This document shows, piece by piece, positions 9,890 through 18,033 of a stretch of DNA of 21,914 nucleotides. Within the stretch, counting starts at the first letter, position 1, and each line of letters opens with the position of its first letter. A model generated the notes under the pieces. The model did not search any database, was not told the DNA's origin, and saw only the letters and a program-made list of their open reading frames with translations. Position numbers and translations under genes: made by a program. Origin of the DNA: Gamarada debralockiae (Eukaryota > Ascomycota > Leotiomycetes > Helotiales > Hyphodiscaceae); contig NXFV01000252.1 of assembly GCA_002803225.1 (NCBI GenBank), positions 1 to 21,914 on the forward strand. The letters run 5' to 3'.

Positions 9890-11009
9890 ACTAGTATATA
9901 CTTAAAGGACCTTTAAGGAATTACTTAGTAGTATCTCTATTACTACTTTAGCTACTTTTAATATCTTATTCCTTAAGATCTTTAGGCTTATCTTAACTAT
10001 TAATCTCTCTTTAATTGTCTTTATTCTTATTTATAGTATTTGTTTTAATAAGAGCTTAGGTTATTTTAATATTATAAGCCTTAGTAAAGTCTTTACTAGA
10101 GGTTAGCCTATAATTTACTAGTAAGGGTCAAGGGGATAACTTACTTAATAAAAGTTAAAGAAAATAAAGAAAAACTAACTAGACTAGGAATTTAAAGACT
10201 AATAAAGTAAGGTTAATAAATTATATATTTCTCTTATTATATCACGTATCTTTTTTACTTAGCGGCTTAGCTAGTTAATTGCCTAGATAATACTAGTACT
10301 TATTAACTTAGTAGTCTTAATAATAGAAGCTTAAGAGGTCTTAATATTTTAAGTATTTATAGTTTTCTTTTAGAAACAAGCTTAAGTAATATTACTATTA
10401 AAGAAGAGCTAAGTTATATCAAGTACTACTTAAGTAGCCCTCTTTTTAATAAAATCGGCAGTAATTTGACGTAGATCTATAAGTACCTTAGTAGTACTCT
10501 TCTTGACCTTACTAGGTATTAGCTAAAGCCTTACTAAAAAGGATAATCTTATTTACTAGGACATAGCTTTTGCCTTTCTTTTTATAATTACTGCATTTAT
10601 TAGTAGTTAAAGTAGGATTAGTCTAATACTTTAGATTTGGAAATTAAGCTAACTTGCTAGTATATCTCTTATAAATATTTGTACGATCCTTTATACTAAT
10701 AGGAACTAGAGCTTAAGCTCGCGACCTTATCCTTATATCTTTCTTTCCCTTTACTAGGTATTATTAGTACTTATTAGTAGTTATACTATCTCTTATAACA
10801 GGTTCTTTATTATTATTACTCTTATTATTATTACTTTTATTATTACTTTCTTAACCTTATTAATTAGCCTTACTAGCTTTAGTCTAGTTATTTACTAAGG
10901 TCTTACTAGCGAGAATAGTTTTAAGTTATCAAGCTTTTGACTTTTTAGGAGGATTTTTTCGATTATTTAACTACTTAGTAGTAGTATACTTTTTTTTACC
11001 TAATACTAT
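9890..11009 (-). pseudogene. Degraded gene of unknown family with basic, Asn-rich and Cys-containing regions
   Basis: I do not recognise the family. On the minus strand a frame starting possibly at an ATA (once ATG) at 11009 reads VLGKKKYTTTK, then NNRKNPPKKSK (near 10950), an Asn/Lys/Ser repeat from TTA/ATT trinucleotides (10805-10850), and TNKCSNYKKKGKSY near 10600. If the two Tyr were Cys, this gives C-x2-C-x6-C, half of a Zn2Cys6-like cluster. The frame then shifts near 10515, beside a GTAAGG that could be a donor site, and continues as KVLIDLR*ITADFIKKRA to about 10200. A further frame change leads to a Lys/Asp/Gln-rich tail. Stops are mostly TAA/TAG. It is transcribed away from the recombinase relic at 11522. 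Nuclear or DNA-binding function is only a guess. Confidence 0.5.
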
Positions 11010-11521
11010 AGTATATTAGTATAGGCTATTAATACCCTTAAAGGAGAAAACATACTTATTATATCGATTATTAAGTATAAAGGAGTAAAGAAGGTTAAGG
11101 TTAATAGGTTAAGTTTATATTTAGCGAGATAAAATTAAGTAAGGTTAAAAACGTATCTTTTATTTACCTTTTAAGTTAGGTATTAAGTAACTTACTAGAC
11201 ATTTGCTAGCTATAAGCTAGCAAGGGGCTAGTAACCCCCTTATCTTTTATAAGAAAAATTTACTTGCTAGTAAAGGTATAAATAAACTCTTTAGCTACTC
11301 TTTAGCTAGAGTTTAGCGACTCTCTCTCTTAAGGGAAAGGGTAATATATAAGAGAAGCTCCTAGGACAGCTTTACACTAGATATTAGGCTTTAGAACGCT
11401 AGCGGTACGCCGATAAATAGAAGGAAGGTTTAATAGGTTAAACTTAGGTTTTTATCTAAAGAGGTTTCCTAAGGATATATAATAATAGTTTCCTATATAG
11501 CTCTTTAGCTAGATTAGTATA
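11010..11521. promoter_or_regulatory. Intergenic region between two divergent relic genes, with a perfect hairpin
   Basis: No coding frame is seen. A perfect inverted repeat, TTGCTAGCT-ata-AGCTAGCAA, occupies 11203-11223, followed directly by a GGGG...CCCC mini-stem (about 11224-11238). A TATAAATAAA box lies at 11277-11286 and a second TATA-like run (atatataag) near 11345, both suitably placed for the plus-strand recombinase relic. A G+C-richer patch (ctagcggtacgccg) lies at 11399-11413. A shared bidirectional promoter is possible but not shown. Confidence 0.4.
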
Positions 11522-11884
11522 AGAATAATCAATTAATTAATATAAAAGCTAATATATATTATACTAGAAAGAAATTTATTAGATATATTTAGTAGACTAA
11601 GATACTTAAGAACTAGGACTAGATAAGACTAATAAGAAGATAGATATTACACAGGAAAAGGGCTAAAGTATTAGAGAACGGCTTTTCTTGCAAAGTATCT
11701 TACTAAAGGGAAGATAATAGGATTTTTATACTAGACTTATAAGACTTATATTATACTAAAGCTTAAGGAGGGAAAGAGAATAAAGAGAAAGACAATTAAT
11801 TAGTATTAGCGAGATCTTAAGATATTTTATTATCGAGCTAATAGTGCCTATATTAATACGAATAACTCTTATAAGGTTATTAAG

Positions 11885-11956
11885 ATAACTCTTAACTCCC
11901 TGCTTCTATTCCTTATATTTTAGCTCTTATTATATCACTAACCTTATATTACATAG
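11885..11956 (+). other. Probable relic intron 1 of the DUF3435 gene (72 bp)
   Basis: Removing 72 bp restores a family-like junction, KVIK then FINNILIVNYKLDII. The segment begins ATAACT (explained by a mutated GTAACT), has a fungal branch-point CTAAC at 11938-11942 and ends CATAG. Its length is a multiple of three, so the frame alone does not prove it. Confidence 0.5.
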
Positions 11957-12310
11957 TTTATTAATAATATACTTATAGTTAACTATAAATTAGATATTAT
12001 ATCTAAACCTAAACTAGTTATAAGAGTAAATAAGCTCCTTCTCCTATTAACTTACTATTAGGCCTATAATAAAAGTATCTTCTTAACTAAAGATAATCAC
12101 CTAAACACTACTACTATTACGCTTTTCTAGGCCTATATAAGTAGTCGACTAGCTAAGTTTATTAATACATTAAAGGATAACGCTTATAAAGATCCTTTAG
12201 GTAAAGCGGAAGAGCTCTAGGGCTATAGTTAGGCCGCTAATAGGCCGAATACTAGTTCTGACCTTAGTAGTACTAGTAAAGTAGGTAATGATCTTTTTGA
12301 TAATAATAAG

Positions 12311-12517
12311 GAGCTCTATAATAGTTATAATAAAGAGCTCTATAATAGTTATAATAAGGATCTCTTTAATAGTAATAATAAAAATTAAGCTGAGAAAGAT
12401 AATCTCTTTAATAATAATAAAGAAATCTTTAATAGTAATAATAAAGGGGCTAAGAAGGACAATCTCTTTAATAATAACAAAGAAATCTTTAATAGTAATA
12501 ATAAAGGGGCTGTTAAA
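12311..12517 (+). repeat. In-frame Asn-rich tandem repeats (3 x 24 bp, 2 x 60 bp) in the recombinase linker
   Basis: Three 24-bp units start at 12311, 12335 and 12359, and two 60-bp units at 12398 and 12458. In the recombinase frame they read KELYNSYN-type octamers and a 20-residue unit containing LFNNNKEIFNSNNKGA. Unit lengths are whole codons, and the relic frame is interrupted by only one TAA. The family's usual linker here is acidic and Gly/Asp-rich, so the Asn richness may reflect G-to-A mutation of GAT/GGT codons to AAT/AGT. Confidence 0.8.
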
Positions 12518-12842
12518 GATAAGACTATTCTTAATAATATAGTAGCCAGTAGTAGTTATATAGATAGTAGGTATAATAGCGACAGGAGTAATATTACTAT
12601 AACTAAGAATAGGGCAAACTACTACCCTATAGAAATCGAGGATAGTAGTAACCTGTTCTAAAGAAGTAATAGTACTTTAGTACTAGATAATATTAAAGAA
12701 GAGATCTAGAAGTAGAAAGTACTCTATTATAAGGATATTACTCTTTAAATTATATAAAACCCTAAGCTAAGAGAGAGAGACCTCCTTACTATAAAAGTCT
12801 TTCTTTAGTACTATAAAAGAGTTAATAATAAGCCTAAACTAT

Positions 12843-12915
12843 ATATACCCCTTCCCTTTTTTTCCCTTTTAATTATATTACTACTTTAGCTAACCTTTCT
12901 CTTTTTATAAGATAG
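12843..12915 (+). other. Probable relic intron 2 of the DUF3435 gene (about 73 bp)
   Basis: The relic frame changes from congruent-2 to congruent-0 across this pyrimidine-rich stretch. A branch-point CTAAC lies at 12890-12894, followed by a pyrimidine tract and an AG at 12914-12915. The donor would be ATATAC, a plausible mutated GTATAC/GTGTAC. Removing 73 bp joins NKPKL to FLFYKN in frame, as expected in this family. The donor position is approximate. Confidence 0.55.
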
Positions 12916-13275
12916 TCTTCTTGTTTTATAAGAATAATCTCTTGATCCTTTATCTAATTTCTTATATTATAGCTTATACTATCTAGGACGACGCAATACT
13001 AGCTAATAGCTAGAATAACCCTAAGAGATTTTTTATAATAGACCTATAATATATAGATTAGCCAGCTATACTAGTATACTAGAAACTATAATAGCTTAAG
13101 TATCTTGTCTTTTAATAATCTATATAGGAGTAGAATATATAAGTAAAGTCTAAGATAAAACCCTTTGTTTACTTTAAATATAACTTTTATCTTAAATAAC
13201 TTAGAATAGCTATAGACTTAGTAGACATCTTAATCTTATATTATTTTTACTAGGCCACGCTTAACGCAGTTGATA

Positions 13276-13319
13276 GTATATATCTACTCCCCTTTAGAGC
13301 TATTTCTAATAACTAATAG
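13276..13319 (+). other. Possible relic intron 3 of the DUF3435 gene (44 bp)
   Basis: The frame changes back from congruent-0 to congruent-2 between TLNAVD and the FNGVYLN motif. A 44-bp segment starting GTATAT and ending ACTAATAG would account exactly for the shift. It is shorter than most fungal introns, so an indel is an equal alternative. Confidence 0.35.
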
Positions 13320-14544
13320 GGCGATCTATAGGTACAGCCTTTAATATTATATATAATTAGATCACGCGCTAGTAACTCTTTTATAGGATATTTAATGGCG
13401 TATATCTAAATAAACATATCTGATTTAATATATAAGATATCTACCTTAAGAGTAAGATCTTTAAGGATAGTTTAATATAGGTATTTACCTATATAAGCGT
13501 TTAACGCTAGCTAGATAGTCTTATTAAAGCGCTACTAGAGTTACTAAGGCAGACTATAGATATAGACCCTAGGATTACAAGCCTCTAGTAAGAAGTTAAT
13601 ATAAGTTATAAACAGCTTAAGACAAACTATAGGTTTATTAAGCTTATATTAGAGAAGGAGAAGCAAGAGTATAATAAACTTAAGAATCGACTAAAGAGTA
13701 AGTAGAAGAGCCTAGAGAATATAGTCTATAATACTTATAGGAAGGACTACAAGCTCTAGGTATATAATAAGATAATGAATATATAGCTTAGCCTATCTAT
13801 AATTAAGGAGCTAAATAAAAGGCCTAAGATCTAATATTAGCTTAAAGAGTAGACTTAACTAGAGAAAGTCTTTTGTAATTTCTTGAGAAACTTGACTCTA
13901 TAGGAGACTATTACTTGAAAGATAACTATAATTATTTTCTTTATTATACTTGCCTCTTAATAAGAGTTTTAAAGCTATAAGCTATAGTTAGTACTAGTCT
14001 ATAAGAAGCTTATCAAAAACGAATCTCCTGCTCCTACTCTCTTTTTACTACTTAATGAATTTCCTATTATCTATAAAAAGACCTAGTATATTATTTATAT
14101 TAGAAATAAGTACCTTTTATATAACGAACAGATATATATCTTTTGTTATATCTTATATATAATAGACTATATAAAAAACCTTTATCTAAAATTTTAGCTT
14201 ATAAATCAGAAGCTAATCTACTACTATCCTGTATATAAGTCTTAGGGTATAGTCCTTAATAATATAAAGATTTTCAAGAATTACATATTAATAGTTTATA
14301 GTATTAAACTTTAGGAGCTATAGTATATTAACTTAAGATAGAAGTAATTGTTTTAAGGCTATTTTAGCGGATAGTTATATAGAAGATATTAATTAACTAT
14401 AAATTACTTATAGTACAAATACTATAATAGTTACTAGCTTAGATCTAAAAGCCTTTTAAAAGGAGATAGATAATACTTAAATAGATAGAAAATAAATATT
14501 AGAATCTGGCTTTGTTATATATTATATGTCCTAGATTTCTATAG

Positions 14545-15193
14545 GTGAACATTTATCCTATAGTAAGTACTTACTAAATAGTGAATATTCACTGTAAAGT
14601 GAATAGTTACCCCTAGTAAGTACTTACTAAGTAGTGAATATTTACTGCAAAGTGAATAGTTACCCCCTAGTGAGCACTTACTAAACAGTGAATGTTCATT
14701 ATAGGGTGAACAGTTACCCCCTAGTAAGCACTTATTAAACAGTGAATATTCACCACAGAGTGAACAATTTAGGAAACATCCAGGATTCTTGGTAATTTTT
14801 TAACCCCCTAGTGAGTACTCACTAAATAGTGAATGTTCACTGCAGAGTGAACAGTCACCCCCTAGTGAGCACTCACCAAACAGTGAATATTCATTACAGG
14901 GTGAACAGTCACCCCCTAGTAAGCACTCATTAAACAGTGAATATTCACTACAGAGTAAACAATTTAGGAAACATCCAGGATTCTTGGTAATTTTTTAACC
15001 CCCTAGTGAGTACTCACTAAATAGTGAATGTTCACTGCAGAGTGAACAGTCACCCCCTAGTGAGTACTCACTAAACAGTGAATGTTCATTACAGGGTGAA
15101 TAGTCACCCCCTAGTAAGTACTTATCAAATAGTAAATATTTACTATAGAGTAAATAATTTAGGAAATATCTAGGATTTTTAGTAATTTTTTAG
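14545..15193. repeat. Palindrome-rich satellite: three 195-bp higher-order units of about 54-bp monomers
   Basis: Units of exactly 195 bp begin at about 14609, 14804 and 14999, preceded by a partial monomer from about 14545. Each holds three monomers of about 54 bp (starting CCCCCTAGTGAGTACTCACT or a variant) and a spacer with AGGAAACATCCAGGATTCTTGG at 14771, 14966 and (mutated) 15161. Monomers are built from palindromes: AGTGAGTACTCACT and GTGAATATTCAC are perfect, and TTCACT-AGTGAA pairs recur. The middle of the array keeps CA and TG, while both outer edges carry C-to-T/G-to-A changes (for example AGTAAGTACTTACT). No coding role is apparent. Confidence 0.93.
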
Positions 15194-15461
15194 CCTTTCC
15201 TTCTATTTCTAGTACGTTTCTGCCTCTAAAAAAGTATAAGCCTTAGTAATTATAATAACCTTATAGTCTCTCCCTAGTAATTCTTACTTAATAAGCTATA
15301 CTTTTATTATATAAGTACTAAAATACCCTTTTTATAATATATAACAAAACGGAGGATAAGCGGCTAGTACAATTATATAACAATTACAATTTTAGTGTAG
15401 TCTCTATTAATACCCCTTAAGATATAAATAGTTTCTATTACCTAAAGGCACTTGTAATATA

Positions 15462-15660
15462 ATATACTAGAGTTATGTATAGTATTATACCTAATATAGT
15501 ATTGTGTTCTATATAGCACTATAACGCCTACAGTACTATAAAAATAATAGTACTATATTCTATATAATACTATAAGATACATAGTACTATTCATCTAATA
15601 GTACTATGATTTTTATAGTACTATAACGTCTATAGTACTATAAAATCTATAGTACTATAA
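15462..15660. repeat. 17-bp tandem array of the palindrome TATAGTACTATA
   Basis: The core ATAGTACTATA or a close variant starts at 15479, 15496, 15513, 15530, 15547, 15564, 15581, 15598, 15615, 15632 and 15649, exactly 17 bp apart, with a weaker unit at 15462. The core with its preceding T is a perfect 12-bp palindrome. The spacing is uniform although the spacer bases vary. Confidence 0.92.
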
Positions 15661-15789
15661 CTGTGATATATAGAAAATAACTATAAGGAGCTATATTTGA
15701 TTTAATTAGATTAACTTAAATACTATTAAATAAATATTATTAAATTATTTTGCATGGCTTACTTTAATAATATAGCGTAGTATATATGA

Positions 15790-15912
15790 ACTAAGTATAT
15801 AAAAACCAGGTGGTATATACAAACCAGGCGGTATATAGAAACTAAGTAGTATATAAATACAAAGAAATATATAAACACTAAATAGTGTATAAAAACTAGT
15901 TTAGTATAAGAG
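15790..15912. repeat. 18-bp tandem array (ACCAGGYGGTATATA-like)
   Basis: Six 18-bp units start at 15805, 15823, 15841, 15859, 15877 and 15895, preceded by a 15-bp partial unit at 15790. The first units read ACCAGGTGGTATATACAA and ACCAGGCGGTATATAGAA; later ones drift to ACTAAGTAGTATATAAAT and similar, matching C-to-T and G-to-A decay. Confidence 0.88.
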
Positions 15913-16056
15913 CTTGAGATACCTTGCTTTTTAGATAGTGTCTAGTAGGATAATCCCCTTAGTAGGCCTATTATACATTACCTATTACCTCGCTAGCTTA
16001 CTTTTTCTTACTATTTATAGAAAGTAGCTAGTTTCGACCTCTTAATCTATATATAG

Positions 16057-16249
16057 TGTGACGGCTGCACTAGATAAGACCCGAAGGAATAGGTGAACAC
16101 GCGTTTGTATTGAGAATCTAAAGCTAGGGAAGAAAGAAGAGAAGGAGAGGGAAGCTCTGTCATAGGAAATTAAGTACAATCTCGCTTAGGGCGCACGTGG
16201 CCAGCGCCCACGTGTATGCTATACAGCCTATACGAGCATGGCCGTGATA
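16057..16249. repeat. Left LTR (193 bp), lightly mutated
   Basis: Begins TGTGACGGCTGCA and ends GCCGTGATA (last CA mutated to TA). It holds two CACGTG boxes (16194-16199 and 16209-16214) facing each other around GGCCAGCGCC. By hand alignment it differs from the right LTR at about 27 sites, all transitions. At only about five of these is the left copy the one that looks mutated. Confidence 0.88.
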
Positions 16250-16448
16250 TTACCCCCTCTTTAAATAAAGCTGGCTCTCTAGCTTTAAAGTTAAGAAGAA
16301 GAAAAAAAATATATACCTAAATACCCCTTATCTAGCTAGTACTATTGTACTTTATGTGCATCTGCTATAGCGCTGTATATCATCTGCAACTCTAGTGCTT
16401 ACGTACTTACGGCGCTAGTGCGCTTCCGTACAAGTACTAGCTATACTC

Positions 16449-16543
16449 GGGGTAGGAGTAGGGATATAGGCTAGCTTAGCCTATAGAGCTCTCCCCTACT
16501 CTACCCCCCCCTCTAGCTAGCCTGGCCCCTAGGCGTATAAAAT
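16449..16543 (+). promoter_or_regulatory. Long imperfect hairpin followed by a TATAAAA box
   Basis: GGGGTAGGAGTAGGG...ATAGGCT (16449-16472) pairs with AGCCTAT...CCCCTACTCTACCCC (16478-16507), with one bulge and a short internal mismatch, giving an imperfect stem about 24 bp long. A TATAAAAT lies at 16536-16543, followed by short direct repeats of CTCTAAG(C). The block is CA/TG-normal, unlike RIP-hit DNA. It resembles a core promoter inside the LTR element, but no coding region follows it. Confidence 0.45.
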
Positions 16544-16808
16544 CCCCCTCTAAGCTCCTCCAAGCCTCTCTAAGCCTCTCTAAGTATGTATTGTCATGTA
16601 AGAAGGTAAAAGAAGTCATAGAGGTTATATAAGTTATTACAAACGTAGAGATAGGCAAGTAGGTAAACAAATCGAAGAGAAGTCGAAAAATAGTTATAAA
16701 AGAAGACTATAGTTATAGCGTATATAAAAGAGAGGCAAGTATCGAGGTATATAGCTAATACTAGATTAAGGCTTATGTGTATGATAGTAAGGTGTTAGCT
16801 CCAGTTGT

Positions 16809-17006
16809 AAATAGGCTTAATTAAGAGGTCTATTATAATTAGCTTATAAAGGGCCTTACTAACTTAAGCTAACAAGGGGCTAATAGCTCAAGCTAAGAGA
16901 GGGGCTTTAGTCTAGGCCTTATGGAGAGCGCGTGTTATGTGCCTGATTTCCTAGTCTTGGGCTAGGAAATCAGCTCTATAGGCAAATAGGCTTAATTAAG
17001 AGGTCT
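16809..17006. repeat. Direct repeats inside the LTR element interior
   Basis: AAATAGGCTTAATTAAGAGGT, followed by CT, occurs at 16809-16831 and again at 16984-17006, each followed by a related aattagctt stretch. A second motif, AGTAAGGTGTTAGCTCC or similar, occurs near 16788, 17037 and 17086. This indicates internal duplication of a roughly 175-250 bp module. Confidence 0.7.
16943..16973. other. Perfect 12-bp stem hairpin
   Basis: CTGATTTCCTAG at 16943-16954 is the exact reverse complement of CTAGGAAATCAG at 16962-16973, separated by a 7-base loop TCTTGGG. No T-run follows on either side, so it does not look like a terminator. It lies between the two direct repeats of the interior. Confidence 0.75.
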
Positions 17007-17559
17007 GTAATTAAAGGTAATTAGCTTGTTATAATAGTAAGGTATTAGCTTCTATAGTAGTCAAGTGCTAGCTCTTGTCTTGTGGTAGTAAGGTGCTAAC
17101 TTCTGTAGGTTTCTCCTACTACTTAAGTAGTATAATATACTATTACTTAAGCCTAGGAACTAAGCTTAAGTAACGCTTAAGGCGTACTATAATATATATT
17201 AATTGAGTATTATATCGTACAAGGTATAAGGGGCTTTAGAAACAAAGGGGAAAGTTTCTAGTATTACAGAAAGCCTTAGTAACTTAGTAAAGAGTACTAG
17301 TTACTTGGTCTACAGTATCACGGAGAGTCTACTCAATTTGCAGAAAGCAAGGAAGGTATAGCGTAATATTACGTTAAAAGTACAGCGCATTGCTATATTA
17401 TCTTATAGAGGCTCGGCTTGTATTAGGCGTGAGCTTACCTAGGGGAGCAAGGTAGGTTAGCGAGTTATATTATCGTCGTGGGTTACCTTATGGAGGCACA
17501 GCAAGAAGCTAGCAAATTATACAAGATATATAAGAGAAGGGAGAGCTAGTTAATAAGTC

Positions 17560-17815
17560 ATATAAGTTATTATCAAGTCGCTACTTTATTAAGAGATATT
17601 ATCAAGGACTTGAGTTATTATATTATCGAGAAGCGTTATCAAGACGTGTTATTAAGGCGTATTATCGAGTCGTTATATTGTTAAGGAGTCTGCTAAGAAA
17701 GACCCTTGCTAGCGCGAGCTAGTTAAGCTCTCTTATATAAGGGCGACTATCGCGGAGCGTTATTAAGGAGTATTGTTGTAAAGCGTTATTAAGACGTATC
17801 ATTAAAGTATATTAC
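17560..17815. repeat. Degenerate TTATYRAG array
   Basis: The octamer TTATCAAG, TTATTAAG or TTATCGAG (and TTGTTAAG) recurs about a dozen times, mostly 12-18 bp apart, with clusters at about 17569-17680 and 17760-17805. A typical neighbourhood is GCGTTATCAAGACGTGTTA. It is not a clean tandem array. C/T and G/A differences between copies fit RIP-type changes. Confidence 0.55.
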
Positions 17816-17821
17816 TGTGCC

Positions 17822-17845
17822 GAAAAAAGGGGGGAAAAGGGGGGG
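17822..17845 (+). other. 24-base pure purine tract with two G-runs
   Basis: The tract reads GAAAAAAGGGGGGAAAAGGGGGGG, written here as G, A6, G6, A4, G7. It resembles the polypurine tract that primes plus-strand synthesis in LTR retrotransposons and would fit a plus orientation. However, it ends about 188 bp before the right LTR instead of next to it, so that role is doubtful. Confidence 0.4.
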
Positions 17846-18033
17846 TTTGTGCTAAAAACTACTAAAGTCTAGCGAAAAAAGCCTTCTTACACTATAACTA
17901 CGTAAAAGAAGGGCATTACTACTTACTCTACGAGTAAGTTAATCCATAACGACTTAATTATATAAGGAGCAGGACTAACTCTAAGAAGGGATGTTTACTA
18001 TCTTCCTAAACGTTATAATTAAGCTTTAGATTA

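Larger units (their letters stand above)
11522..14343 (+). pseudogene. RIP-degraded DUF3435 (FluG-domain) tyrosine recombinase gene with C2H2 end
   Basis: DUF3435 proteins are tyrosine recombinases; the family includes the captains that mobilise Starship elements and many stand-alone relatives. One frame (congruent to 2 mod 3) reads TGKGLKY*RTAFLAKYL (11653), then KTIN*Y*RDLKIFYYRAN (11789), SKPKLVIRVNKLL (12002), TKDNHLNTTTITLF*AYIS (12089) followed by SRLAKFI whose Arg is a likely catalytic residue, an Asn-rich linker, and YYKDITL*II*NPKLRERD (12725). After a probable intron, frame 0 gives LISYIIAYTI*DDAIL (12954) and TLNAVD (13257). Frame 2 then resumes with IFNGVYLNKHI (13388), which holds the candidate nucleophile Tyr, a coiled-coil tail (13600-13800), and YYYPVYKS...FKNYILIVYSI, a decayed C2H2 finger (14221-14315). 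The 5' start is uncertain. Confidence 0.83.

Noticed and set aside
12288..12542. 84-codon plus-strand open frame rich in Ile, Ser and Lys
   Set aside because: It is an out-of-frame reading of the codon-periodic repeats in the DUF3435 linker. The frame that joins recognisable recombinase segments is a different one.
14545..15912. CRISPR array
   Set aside because: The repeats are true tandem or higher-order repeats without unique spacers of constant length, and the surroundings are fungal.
16476..16670. 64-codon minus-strand open frame
   Set aside because: It overlaps the hairpin-TATA block inside the non-coding LTR element, has no recognisable motif and no continuation on either side.
6931..17345. 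Short similarity between ctacaatatcacagagagtcta (about 6931) and ctacagtatcacggagagtcta (about 17311)
   Set aside because: About 22 bases match allowing transitions, but similarity does not extend on either side, so shared ancestry is not supported by eye.
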